Positions 22,263 through 35,100 of a stretch of 64,000 nucleotides of DNA are shown in pieces. The stretch is from assembly GCF_032854445.1 (NCBI RefSeq), contig NC_088305.1, positions 20,810,955 through 20,874,954 on the forward strand. The letters are read 5' to 3'. Each line of letters starts with the position of its first letter. The stretch's first letter is position 1. Source of the stretch: Liolophura sinensis (Eukaryota; Mollusca; Polyplacophora; Chitonida; Chitonidae). A model generated the notes under the pieces. The model made no database searches, was not told the origin of the DNA, and saw nothing but the letters and a program-made list of their open reading frames with translations. A program made the position numbers and the translations under genes.

Positions 22263-23384
22263 TACCACAGTATATGGTGATACCTAAAGTATGGATCAGC
22301 ACAGCCGTGGCAACTTAATCTTGTTATTAAACAACGTTAAATATTTATAGGCCTACTAATTTTGAAGTTCAGCTCGCTGTACCTGTACAGGTTAGGGTGG
22401 AAATTTACCTGTTCGTGATGCAGGGACGCCACCTTCACAAAATAGTCTTTGCTTTTTTCACAAGTCGCCTTTCCCTTTTCTCTGAGATAAATGAAGTCTT
22501 GGCAGAGTTTTGTGAAAGTGGCCTCCCTTGACTGTGTGTGAATTGGTTCTAAGCCACGTGTACATCTTCACTTGTTCAATATTTTGGCACTGACCCTGCC
22601 CAGAAGATTTTGTGTATGTAAATCATAACCATTTAGCATCACCAAGCCATTTCTGATTTATCCTGTATATGTGTAAATATACATATGTATAAAAACCCGA
22701 TAGTCGTCAGTTTGCCGAAATCTTGAGATGCGTACACGTATATCTCCAGCTTTGCTGGCTTCAGTGTGATACAGTAGATGACATGACTCATTTCTTCCCC
22801 TGCTTGTTTTTCCCTTTCCTGTGCTTTTTCTTTTCCCCCAGTTACGTACTCCCTCCACTCCCATACCACATGCATCATTGTCATTGTAGATCTCGACAAG
22901 CCAAGCAGTACAGCCTGCCTTATTTGTAGATATGTCAACCATCAGCTCATTCTAATTGCAGTACTTTTAATCGTCGTACAAGCTTGCTCTATAGACTGGG
23001 CGCCCTCTCTTTGTTGTTGAAAGTTTCTCCCCACCGCCATGGCTCGTCCTTGTTGACTTGTTCACTAGACAATCAGTTGTATATGGCAGACATGCTTTGC
23101 TAGAAAGTAGTCCAAGCCGAAGGGTTAATGTAGGCGTTTGATTGGATGATAATAGTGCTCCTGCATTAAACTCTCTCAGAATCTGTATAGTGTAAATTGG
23201 AACTTTCCAAGGGAAGTAATTCAGAGTTGTACAGGATTCTGCTTTGGAATGAGACAGTATTAAAGTCTATTTCGATAATAACTTGTTCTTTGTATTGTTT
23301 TGTCTTATTCTTTGTTTATTTGGTGTTTGCACTGTGAATTTCATGGAACAAATGTCCAGTTGATAAACGGTGGAGGAAATCAAT
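22263..23384. other. Gene-free stretch with a candidate distal poly(A) site
   Basis: No exon recognised. ATTAAA at 23259 is followed by GT-rich sequence at about 23283 and could end a long RhoGAP 3' UTR. Confidence 0.35.
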
Positions 23385-24290
23385 ATTTCTCTGAGGAGAG
23401 GTGTAAATTCAAGGATTGAGGAAACCATGCTGTGGTAAGCTGTGAACATTTCATAAAGGAAACCCCCTTGTGGGTCAGAGTTAATTGGGGGTGTGGGGTG
23501 GAGGTGGATCAAACATGCTGCAGTAACCTGCGAATAGAATGTTTATATATAGTGTGTTCACATTTAAAGGCTGTGGAAACCAGTGACTCTGGGGTAACTT
23601 GTATCGGTGGCCAGCATCATGGTGGGAGGAAACTGGGAAGAGCTTCCTACATACGACCACAGAGGAGGCCACCATGAGTTGGAGGAGCGCCCAGTGACCG
23701 CATTTGTTAGGGGATGGTTTGCGCCAATATAAGGGTAGCGGGAAATCAGACATGCTATAGTAAGTTGTGAATAGAATATGTCACCAAGGGGGTGGTTTGC
23801 ACCGATATAAGGGTAGGGGGAAACCAGACAGGATGTAGTAAGTTGTGAATAGAATATGTCACAAAGAGGGTGGTTTGTGCCAATATAAGGGTAGGGGGGA
23901 ATCAGACAGGATGTAGTAAGTTGTGAATAGAATATGTCACCAAGGGGGTGGTTTTCGCCGATGTAAGAGGGAGGTGGGGGAGAGGGGAATCAGACACGCT
24001 ATAATAAGCTGTGAATGATGTAGTATTTCACCAAGAGACTGATGTAGTCGGTGAAAGAAGTGTACTTGAAACCAGATATACTGTAGTGAAGTGTGAACAG
24101 AGTATTTCACTAAATAGGTGCGCTCAAAGTTGAGGGTGGGGGGGATTAGCACTCGTGGTGTACAATGTGAATAATAGAATATTTCACTGAAGGACTGGTG
24201 TCAAATTTAGAGGCGGAGGAAACCAGTAATGGTGAAACACATGGTGAAAAGAATATTTTACTAAACGGACTAATGTGATAAGATTTAAGG
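23385..24290. repeat. 78-bp tandem repeat, regular in the middle and decayed at both ends
   Basis: agaatatgtcac recurs at 23773, 23851 and 23929 (78 bp). Units on either side keep gaatattTcact and gaaaccag but drift. A minus-strand SINE family A remnant (about 23607-23708, ccagcatcatggtgggagga) sits inside. Confidence 0.85.
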
Positions 24291-24431
24291 GCAGAATATT
24301 TAGGACGGGGAAGGAAGGGGGGGACCAGGCATTGTTCATGGAAACATTGTCTGCCAGATGTGAAGTAACAGGTAGAAGCAATTAGGTACTTTGCATTAGC
24401 ACACGACACACCAAGATAAAATGACCTAAAT

Positions 24432-25583
24432 CAGGGTTCGCACGCCTCCTGGAAATCCTGAAAAGTCCTGGATTTTTTTTTCAGTTTTGAAAAGTCCTTA
24501 ATAGTCCTTAAATTCGCATATGAACTCCTGAAAAGTCCTGGAAAAAATAAAATCTGCTGAAACAAATTTTCAGTTTAATGCGATGGGAAGCGCTCTTAAA
24601 AATAAGGCCAACAAATCTGCTGAAACTCGAATGAAATCTTCCGTTTGATACGCTGTGGGATTTTCCATTACAAAACACGTGCGTTTTGCGACATAAATTA
24701 TCTCCCTTGTTACAGTTACCGTAAACCGGCAAATTTCATCAGCCGATACGCCGCCCTCCGACATACATGTACAGCTGTTATATTACGGGCGAGTACGATG
24801 AATGGACGGAAGAGCTCAATCGGGCCATGTGCTAGCCATGCGTGACGATGAACACTGTGATATATGCGATACATGGAGCTGTCTGAACTGTGCCGAGATA
24901 TCAGAACATGAAGCTACGAGTCAAGATTTCATATGTGACAGTTGCTCTGTGTGATAGAACTCACATACACATTTGTCTTCCATCCCATGTTGCCAAATTA
25001 ATTTGTCAAACAATTTTGCGGTTCTACTTTTAAAAGATATTTACAATTTTTGCCTATTCAGTATTTGACAGATTATTATAAATGGGCATCTACTATCTAA
25101 ATTGTGTCTAGCCAGTTGCTGTTTGTTTGTTTTAATCTAAAGACTGATTATCAGTTATTTGATTGAATGTTTCTCATTTCTGGCAGTTTAACCTTTAAAG
25201 TTTACGAGGTGTGGAATTGCCCCGTTCCGCAAGTATATTGCAGTTTTTGTAATTTTCAATAATAAATATTGTGTCCATGTTAAAACCAAGATTATGTTGT
25301 AATATTGTTTGTCATATGTTAGCTGTATATTAGAGTAAGTTTAGAGTGCTTCTCATGGGTCCAGGCCTAAAAATATTTCAGTTTTATAAAAGTAGGTTAT
25401 GGAATTACCCCGGTCTGCCCTACTGCATATGTTGGGTTGACAAATGTAGCAGCTTGTGTGTTCAAAAGGCATGAATCACACCCTGCCCGTCAACCGGAAA
25501 TAGTCCTGGAAACTCCTGGAAAATCACTGCAAAAGTCCTGAAATGTCCTGGAATTTCAGGATTAAAAAAGTGTATGAACTCTG
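24432..25583. mobile_element. Non-autonomous DNA transposon, 1,152 bp, with TIRs and 6-bp target duplication
   Basis: Left end cagggttcgcac, right end gtatgaactctg (reverse complement cagagttcatac). Both are followed inward by clustered sub-terminal words of the type tcctgaaaagtcctgg. The flanks ctaaat (24426-24431 and 25584-25589) form a 6-bp target site duplication. Ends of this style are widespread in animal genomes; the superfamily cannot be settled here. It carries one short ORF (next entry) and AATAAA at about 25259. Confidence 0.75.
24802..24954 (+). CDS. 50-codon ORF with PHD-like cysteine pattern inside the transposon
   Basis: ATG at 24802 (or 24838) to TGA at 24952. The product carries CDICDTWSCLNCAEIS and, further on, ICDSCS, that is C-x2-C, then W-x-C-x2-C, then C-x2-C, a spacing like the second half of a PHD or related treble-clef zinc finger. 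An in-frame TGA lies directly upstream at 24799, so the finger is cut at its N-terminal side or belongs to a short peptide. Probably a relic of a longer transposon protein. It could be chance, but paired cysteines with an intervening tryptophan in 36 codons are unusual in noncoding DNA. Confidence 0.35.
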   Translation: MDGRAQSGHVLAMRDDEHCDICDTWSCLNCAEISEHEATSQDFICDSCSV

Positions 25584-25754
25584 CTAAATATTTGAAGTGA
25601 GCGGCTTGTGGCGTAGTGGTTAATATGTTCAGGAAAAATCAAACATTTTTGTCTTTAGCTATCACTCATGAGGTGTACAAAATTTTAATTTCTTAAGCCG
25701 AAAAATAAGCTTTATAATCGTATTTCAATTTTTGACTTAAGTCAGAAATGGCTT

Positions 25755-25882
25755 TGTGGTAACTTGGCACAGGCCCGTTACACTCCAGTTTCCTCCACCC
25801 ATAAAACCGACCGCCATAGTTTTTCAAATGAAAAATTAGTTAAATATGGCGTTAAACAGCAATCAAATAAAGAAATAAATAA
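25755..25882 (+). mobile_element. Old SINE family A-like 3' fragment
   Basis: tttcctccacccataaaaccgac through ggcgttaaacagcaatcaaa to the (aaat)n tail. Confidence 0.7.
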
Positions 25883-25919
25883 ACACAAACAGATTAAGCA
25901 ATATATAATGTGATCAGCA

Positions 25920-26165
25920 AGCTATGGGGCTAGGAGAAGAGACGTGGGTTCAATCCTAGGTTTAGGCATGCCCATAAATCGTCAGTCCTGGTATCGTACT
26001 TTTCTGATTTGGCGCTTAGCGTAAGAGAATGGATTAGGATTAAGTTCCGGTCAGTCTAATGTCATAATACTGCAACCGGGTGGGGGTGTCATGTCTGATG
26101 ATATCCGTAGCATGGCATTCCAGTGAGACAGCACTGGGTGGATGAAATTCAACACTACTAAACGT
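25920..26165 (+). mobile_element. Probable SINE, family C, 5'-damaged
   Basis: gtgggttcaatcctaggtt matches a tRNA B box. The body ggcgcttagcgtaagagaatgg, then aaccgggtgggggtgtcatg and cagtgagacagcac is like a third SINE type often seen in molluscs (recalled, not searched). Confidence 0.6.
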
Positions 26166-26406
26166 TACATGACCGAATATTTTCCTTATTATTTATGTGG
26201 TAACTAGACCTCTAGTCTGCCTGTGTTGTACACCTGTGGAACATTGATAAAATTCTGAAATTGGCTGGAGACCAAATCCATTCACAACCCTATAGCATTT
26301 CTACACCTTCAACAGAAGATAAGTGTTAGTAGGCCTTGGAGACAACTATAAGCCTGCTGCCACTGAGCGAGTGGTTTGCTAAGGGCAGGACACCGAGATG
26401 GCATCG

Positions 26407-26648
26407 TATTTTTTAATTATTTCATTGGAGTTTTACGCTGTTGTCGAGAGTATTTCACGTATACAACGGTAGCTAGCAGTCTACTGGGAGGAAACTGGTC
26501 AATGTCTCAAAGGAACCCACCACTAAACAAATGATTCTGGAACACCTTGCCACCTAAGACCGGAGAGGAAGCCAGCATAAAGTGCACTAAACTCAAATCG
26601 ATCTATTTGGTGAGAGGCTAGCACGCTACCCAGTAGGCCACCAAGGTA
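26407..26648 (-). mobile_element. Old full-length SINE family A copy
   Basis: Plus strand shows tttcattggagttttacgctg, gtatacaacggtagctagca, accggagaggaagccagca and gctagcacgctacccagtag, that is tail to head in reverse, with many substitutions. Confidence 0.8.
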
Positions 26649-26659
26649 TATTTTAGCAC

Positions 26660-27479
26660 AGGTCTATTTGGCGTTGAAACAATGACGCAGAATTTCATTC
26701 CCTCCTGTGTTGTGGTTTACATGTTTGAAACATTCTAACTGGGAGAAATTTAAAGACACCATGTACAAAGTTGAATGTCAGTCGCTGTGCCAAAAAAATA
26801 GTCTGAAAGTAAAACCAAGAAAGTTACAAGTGACATTGTAAAAGTTTATTTCTATGACGTCATATTAAACAATTGATTTAAAATCGCCAAAAATCCAGTC
26901 TCATGACGTTTATCATATATTTGGCTTTCAGTTCTGGACTTATCTACATGTATGTCGACATTAAATTATTTATTTTTAGCTTGATTTACGTTTTACGTCG
27001 TATTCAAAGGCTCAAAGGCTACCAGCAATAATACGGTGCCGGCAGATTTTTCGCTCACAAAAGGTGGTGGTTGTGTGAATTAGGGCTTAACGTCACAAGT
27101 CTTTTGTTGCGCCACAAAACCATGTTGCGTTTTGCGGTTTCATCTGTGACGTAGTTGGTCTACCCATTGATACGTCGGCTGTTGACGCTGAGGTGGAATG
27201 TCCAGCGTCAATAAAATGGCGTAAAATGTCCCACTTCGGCCTTCTGCCGGTATCCGGTGGGAAGACACGGCAGCCATCATGGAAACCTGGAAAGGACAAT
27301 GCAACGCCAATCTCGACCTCCTCATTAATCCAACAAATACATGTAGATATTTTCTACGTTTTACTAGACAAACGTTAAAACAAATTATCACGAGTGGTCA
27401 CGTATTTGATAAAATGTTAAAATATGTCACACCAGAGAAATTATGATGTAAATTACCCTCAGCGGTCACGCATTTGGCA
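26660..27479. other. Gene-free stretch
   Basis: Contains a tail-like SINE scrap near 26963-27010 (attatttatttttagcttg, cgttttacgtcgtattca). The frames at 27093-27391 overlap on both strands and show no domain. Confidence 0.5.
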
Positions 27480-30400
27480 AAATATTATAGCGTGTAACGA
27501 TAGAGACTGTTATAACAGGTGACGATAGAGACTGTTGTAACATGTGCGTCTAGAGAATGTTATAACATGTGAGGTTAGAGAATGTTATAACACGTGACGC
27601 CAGAGACAGTCATAGCATGTAATGATAGTCAATGTAATAAAATGCAAGTCTAGAGAATGTTAAACCATGTGACGCCAAAGACTGTTAAAACATGTGAGGC
27701 TAGAGAATGATATAACATGTGAGGCTAGAGACTGTTATAACAGGTGACGCCAGAGAATGTTTATAACAAGTGATGCTAGTTACTGTTATAACATGTGAGA
27801 CTGGAGAACGTTATAGCATGCGATTCTAGAGAATGTTACATGTGAGGCTAGAGAATGTTACAACATGTGAGGCTAGAGAATGTTGCAGCATGTGAGGCTA
27901 GAGAATGTTACAACATGTGAGGCTAGAGAATGTTTTTAACAAGTGATGCTAGTTACTGTTATAACATGTGACACTGGAGAACGTTATAGCATGAGATGCT
28001 AGAGAATGTTACAACATGTGAGGCTAGAGAATGTTACAACATATGGTGATAGAGAATGTTACAACATGTGAAGTTAGAGAATGTTATAACATGTAACGAT
28101 AGAGACTGTTATAACAGGTGACGATAGAGACAGTTGTAACATGTGCGGCTAGAGAATGTTATAACATGTGAGGTTAGAGAATGTTACAACATGTGAGGCT
28201 AGAGAAAGTTACAACATGTGAGGCTAGAGAATGTTACAACATGTGAGGCTAGAGAATGTTTTTAACAAGTGATGCTAGTTACTGTTATAACATGTGACAC
28301 TGGAGAACGTTATAGCATGCGATGCTAGAGAATGTTACAACATGTGAGGCTAGAGAATGTTACAACATGTGAGGCCAGAGACAGTTATAGCATGTAATGA
28401 TAGTAAATGTAATAAAATGTAAGTCTAGAGAATGTTACAACATGTGAGTCTAGAGAATGTTACAACATGTGAGGCTAGAGAATGTTACAACATGTGAGGC
28501 TAGAGAATGTTACAACATGTGAGGCTAGAGAATGTTACAACATGTGAGGCTAGAGAATGTTACAACATGTGAGGCTAGAGAATGTTACAACATGTGAGGC
28601 TAGAGAATGTTATAACATGTGACGATACAGACTGTTGTAACATGTGATGATATAGAATGTTATACATCTGAGACCAGAAACCGTTATGACGTGTGGGGCT
28701 AGAGAATGTTTATAACAACTGTGCCTAGAGAATTTTTATAACAAGTGAGCCCAGAAAATGTTATGACATGTGACGCAGGACAATATTAAAGCATGTAATG
28801 CTAGAACATGTGAGGCTGGAGAATGTTATAACATCTGAGGCTAAAGAATGTTAAAACGTATGATAAAAGAGACTGTTATAACACGTGACGATTGAGACTT
28901 TTGTAGTATGTGAGGTTGGAGAATGTTATAGGGTGTGACATTAGTGACTGTTACAGCATGTGGTGTTGGAAAATATTATAACATGTGAGGCTAGAGAATG
29001 TTACACCATGTGAGGCTAGAGACCGATGTAACATATGATGATAGAGAATGTTATAACATCTGAGGCTAAAGAATGTTAAAACATATGATAACAGAGACTG
29101 TTATAACACGTGAGGATTGAGACTTTTGTAGTATGTGAGGCTGGAGAATGTTATAGGATGTGACATTAGTGACTGTTACAGCATGTGGTGTTGGAAAATA
29201 TTATAACATGTGAGGCTAGAGAATGTTACACCATGTGAGGCTAGAGACCGATGTAACATATGATGATAGAGAATGTTATAACATCTGAGGCTAAAGAATG
29301 TTAAAACATATGATAACAGAGACTGTTATAACACGTGAGGATTGAGACTTTTGTAGTATGTGAGGCTGGAGAATGTTATAGGATGTGACATTAGCGACTG
29401 TTACAGCATGTGGTGTTGGAAAATATTATAACGTGAGGCTAGAGAACGTTATAATATGTGAGGCTAGAGACTCTTGTAACATGTGACGATAGATAATGTT
29501 ATAACATCTAAGACTAGAAAATGATATAACATGTGAGGCTAGAGAATGTTATAACACGTGAGGCTAGAGAATTTTATAACATGTGAGGCTAGAGAATGTT
29601 ACAACATGTGAGGCCAGAGAATGTTATAACAGGTGAGGCTAGAGAATGTTATAACATGTGAGGCTAGAGAATGTTATAACAGGTGAGGCTAGAGAATGTT
29701 ATAACATATGAGGCTAGAGAATGTTATAACAGGTGAGGCTAGAGAATGTTATAACAGGTGAGGCTAGAGAATGTTATAACATGTGAGGCTAGAGAATGTT
29801 ATAACATGTGAGGCTAGAGAATGTTATAACAGGTGAGGCTAGAGAATGTTATAACATGTGATGCTAGAGACTGCTGTAACATGTGATGATAAAGAATGTT
29901 ATAACATTTGAGGCTAGAGAATATTGTAACATTTCAGGCTAGAAAATGTTACAACACATGAGGCTCTTGGCTTTTGTAACATGTGATGATGGAGAATGTT
30001 ATAACATCTGAGGCTAAAGAATGTTTTTAAACAATTGAGGATAGAAATTGTTGTGACATGTGACGCTGGATAATATTATCACATGTGAAGAGGGTAGAGA
30101 ATACTATAGAATGTGAGGGTAGAGAATATTATAGCATGTGAGGCTAGAAACTCTTGTAACATGTGAGGATAGAAAATGATATAGGATGTGATATTAGAGA
30201 CTATTAAATCGTGTGATGTTAGAAAATGTTATAACATGTGATGCTAGATATTGTTGTATCATGTGACGCCAGAGAATGTTATAAGATGTGAGGCTAGAGA
30301 CTGTTATAACACTTAAAGCTAAAAAGTGTTTTAAGAAGTGAGGATACAGACTGTTATAACATGTGACACTTAAGAAAGTTTTAACATGTAAGGCTAGACA

Positions 30401-32150
30401 ATATTACAACATGTGAGGCTATTGAACGTGATGACATGTAAGGCTAAAGAATGTTTTTAACCAAACGAGGCTAGAAATTGTTATGACATGTGACGCTGGA
30501 TAATATTATCACATGTGAGGCTAGAAAATGTTATAACATGTGAAAATAGAGAATGCTATAGAATGTGACGCTAGAGAATGTTATAGCATGTGACGATAGA
30601 AACTCTTGTAATATATGAGGCTAGAGAATGATACAGGATGTGATATTAGAGACTGTTAAATTATGTGAGGCTAGAAAATGTAATAGCATATGAGGCTAGA
30701 GAACGTCATAAGGTGTGACGTTAGAGACTGTTATAATGTGAGGCTAGAGAACGTGTTTTAACAAGTAAGAATACAGACTGTTTTAACATGTGACGCTAGA
30801 GAATGTTATAACATGTGAAGCTGTTACAACATATGAGGCCAGAGAATATTAAAGATATGATGCGAAAGAATGTTATAACATCTGATGGTAGAGAATTTCA
30901 AAAGATGTGATATTAGAGAATGCTATAACATGTGACGCTAGAGAATGCTATACCATGTGACGCTAGAGAACGTTATAACATGTGAGGCTAAAGATAGTTA
31001 AATTATGTAAGGCTAGAAACTGTTTTAGCATCTGAGGTTAAAAATGTTATAACATGTAAGGCTTGAGAATGTTATAAAATTTTATGGTACAGGATGCTAT
31101 CACATGTGAAGCTGGAACATGTTGTAACATATGATGATAGAGAAAGTTATAACATGTAAGGCTAGAGAATGTTTTTTACCAGGTGAGGCTAGAGAATGTT
31201 ATGACATGTGACGCTGGATAATGTTACAACATGTGAGGCTAAAAAATGTTATAACATGTGAGGTTAGAGAATGTTAAAACATGTGATGACAGACTGTTAA
31301 CATGTGACGATAGAAACTCTTGTAATATGTGAGGCTAGAGAATGATACAGGATGTGACATTAAAGACTGTTACAACATGTGCTGTTAGAAAATATTATAA
31401 GATGTGAGGATAGAAAATGTTATAGCATGTGACACCAGAGAAAGTTATAAGATGTGAGGCTAGAGACTGTTATAACATGTGACATTAGAGACTGTTATAG
31501 CATGAGAGGCTAGATAATGATATAACATGTGAGGCTATAGAAAGTTATAAGATGTGAGGCTAGAGACTTTTACAATATGTGAGGCTAGAGAATTCCATAA
31601 GATGTGAGGCTAGAGACTGTTATAACATGTGACATTAGAGACTGTTTTAGCATGAGGGGCTAGAGAATGGTATAACATGTGAGGCTACAAAATGTTATAA
31701 CATGTGAGGCTAGAGACTGTTGTAACATGTGATGATAGAGAATGTTATAGCATCTTGGGCTAGAGAACGTTATAACATGTGAGGCCAGAGAATGTTATAG
31801 CAGGTGACGCCAGAGAATGTTGTAATATGTAAGGCTAGAGAATGTCATAACATCTTAGGCTAGAGGATGTTATAACAGGTGAGGCTAGAGAATGTTGTGA
31901 TATGTAAAGCTATTAAATGTTATAATATGTGACACTTTAGAACGTTTTAACAGGTGAGGCTAGAGAATATTAGAACATTTGAGACTAGAAAATGTTATAA
32001 CATATGGGGCTAGAGGCTGTTATAACTTTTGACCCTAGACAATGATTATAACATGTCACGCTAGAGACTGTTGTAACATGTGACCCTAGACGATGCTATA
32101 ACATGTGACCCTAGACAATGTGATAACATGACAATGTTATAACATGTCAC
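27480..32150. repeat. 4.7-kb satellite-like array of a 25-bp unit (about 187 copies)
   Basis: Consensus aatgttataacatgtgaggc + tagag. Copies are phased at 25 bases over nearly the whole span (for example 28506, 28531, 28556). Central blocks, about 28430-28620 and 29560-29870, are almost homogeneous; flanks diverge, as expected from unequal exchange. No ORF of note. Confidence 0.97.
28806..29480. repeat. 225-bp higher-order repeat (9 x 25 bp), three copies
   Basis: The diagnostic unit acatctgaggctaaagaatg falls at 28831, 29056 and 29281, exactly 225 apart. The units between (acacgtgaggattgagac, tgacattagtgactgttaca, tggtgttggaaaatattata) recur in the same order. Confidence 0.93.
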
Positions 32151-35100
32151 GCCCAAGATACCCGCTAAAAGCAAACCAGACACGGTCAGAGTTTAAACTG
32201 TTCTCTGCAAAGACTGAAACCACAAATATCCTTGGTTGGTTCCGGTACAGGAGACCTAGCTACTACCATTATTTTACTACTATACAATACTTCTGTGGTT
32301 TGCCAGGTTACAGAATTGTTCATCCTTTACTGCAAGGCACAGATTTTATGAAACCACACGAGATCTATGAATAGTTTGATTGGAGATTAGTTTAACATAG
32401 AACCGTATTTTATTTATTTATCTGATTGGTGTTTTACGCCTTAGAGCTGTAAGAAGACGTGTATTTTGAGAACAAGCTTTAAAAGAAGTGCTCGAAAAGT
32501 CGGCATACAAATTCAATAAAACGGTGAAAAAATATGGAAAAAAATGTCAATCAATACTGCGAGTTTACACAGCTGTGTGGAACAATTCTAAACCCGAGGT
32601 TAGTTTCTCAAACCTGACATTGTAACAAAGTATCAGCAAAGAAGGGAGGATGATTTTTATTAAAAGTGTCAAAGAAAGGAGTTTAGCCTGACAAAGTTTC
32701 TAAAAAGGATTAGAAAATTAGAAGCTGAATTTAAATATGTGAAATTTAAATATTCACCACCCGTTGATGAAATATGTGATGGGTGATATGGGTTGTTCAC
32801 TTGCGACCTGTGCATAAATTGGGCATATCGGTTGAATTCTGATTGGTTGCACGTAACTTACACAGACTCCATGAATATTGCCCGCAAAATCCAGTTCAGA
32901 TCAGCCCGTGTGTCACAACGAGAAGTGTATAAGCAAGAGGAGCGTACAGGAGCATATCTGTATTTGCTTGAATTCCACATACTTTACTTCGGTATTTTTG
33001 GGTTACTTTATGAGCACTGTTTGATCAAATCGTAAGTATTGTTTCACAAGCTTTACATCGTCCCTTTATTTCCACTGTGTCACGTATTATGTATAGTTTT
33101 AGATGACGTTGTGCACATGTAGGCAGCCATTGCTCGATGGTATTTGGTGTTCTCTTGCTTCTCCACTGAGTAGATTGACAGCAATCTAAAAAGCCGTCAT
33201 GCTATTAAACAGGAACTTTACCTATTCATCAAGTCTTTGCAGATAGAAACATGCTATTAACGTTAATAAAAAGCTTTCAATTTGACCATGTGGCAGAGAG
33301 TTCGACCGTGCGACTTTTTAACTATAATTTATCATTGTGAATTAATTTAATCTAAAATTTGAACTCTCGCACCGAAACTTTTAGTGCACCAAACATCAAT
33401 AGGCCTGTTTTACGACTGCAACTTTGTTTGGAATACTTTGAATGGGTTGTGGTTTTTGTGGCTCATTTGACAAACATGGCGACAAAAAAAAATGGCGGTA
33501 GCCTACATCGTATAACAATCCATTAGACCTCATCTTACCCGCACGTCATTGATGTCTCTGCCGCCAAAGCTCCTCCCTCTTGACATATACGGTCAACAAA
33601 AGCAACTAATAAAGGCGAGCCTTCATGATGAAATAGATCTGTACATTTTATACTGAATAAGAGAAGACATGACTCCATTCTGCTTCCCATCTCAAATACT
33701 GATTATCCACATCCACATACTGGCAACTTGGCAAGAAACAAAACCTCCTTATGATATCTGAAAGCGTTGTGAACCTTGCAACACCCTCCACTTCTTCACA
33801 ACAGCAACATTGTGTAGATTAGTAGACCTTTCTCACAATAAATCTTGCGTAAAGCTTGAGACTGCTGAAGGCTATAGCTGACATGGTTTCGTTCTTCAGT
33901 CCCGAAAGAATAAAGAAAATATTCTTTGTCCCTGAAGTCCAACTAAACCGTAGCGATCCACCTAATCTGCGATGTGTGTAACTCCTACCGTAAGTGTGAA
34001 TGCATATATATGTAGTTCAGAGCCATAGGAGTTTACTGAAGTACAAAGGTTGACGTGGTAAAGTTTTTGTCCCCTTCGGCCATTTTGTCCCCAACGAGGT
34101 ATTTTATCTCACTGAAGGTTGAACCTCTACAGTTTGTGAAGTCATATCATGAATAGTCTAAAACATCCGAAGTACGAAGTAGATCTTTGTTGGTACACTC
34201 CAACTGCTGTTTATCAATTTCTTAGTGCCGTTTGGTACTCGATTAGAGTCATTTAGTTCACCTAAGTACCGTTTAGAACGTATACTGCCTTAAGGTTGCT
34301 TAGTATTCCTTTTAATGGTGATTAGCGCACCTGGCTCACTCACAAAAACTCAGTAATACATTTCACGTATAGATTAGTACATGTACACCTCCACTTCCTT
34401 AGTGCCGTTTAGTACATCCATACCATCCTTTAGCACTTATCAGTGTAAGAATGGCGGTCGCGTAGTGCCATTTGCTACTCTTTTTCGCCGTTTTGTACGT
34501 CCTCAGTGCCGTTTGGTACTCACTTAGCGCCCTTCTATACAGTTAAGTGTCATTAAGGATATCCTTGGTACACATTTTATACACTTTTTGTACACATAGA
34601 AGACTTCAACACGTACGTCTCAAAAACTGTCCATCAGGCACTTTTCAAAAGTGTTCGAAATTTCTCCCACATTGCTTACTGTTGCTCATAACACTTAATA
34701 TGGTTAGAAACAAAACCGTTGGCAAGTGTCCATCGCAGTACATGGTCGCCCCCCAAATATGTTTTCTTTTTTTTTCGTTGTCTTTCCACGAACTGTTTTT
34801 TTTTCTTCCATAATCCGATATGACGTTCTTTCTTATGGTGTATGATGACAGTCCATGGTGTTTTGGCAGCTTTTAGACTGTGAAGGCTGAGCACCAATGA
34901 TATTAAGCTTACCCCATTCCCTGGATCTGTCCCGGTAATACGTACTTTTTTTTTTTTACTTTTTTGTAGTTATTTACAGATTGTGTCACACATTGGCCTA
35001 TCTGTCAAAATCACGTGAAAAGTATTTGGACAAGCATGGACATGAATCTTAACCCTCTTCCGCACACCACTGTTACCATTGTCATATACTCCGTTTCAAA

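Noticed and set aside
28430-28620. CRISPR-like regular repeat
   Set aside because: There are no unique spacers; units are contiguous 25-bp copies, and the genome is eukaryotic.
32793-33035. 80-codon frame ending at a GTAAGT donor, with an inverted CCAAT box upstream
   Set aside because: Suggestive of a 5' exon for the 36.2-kb gene, but there is no second line of support; mentioned only in the region note.
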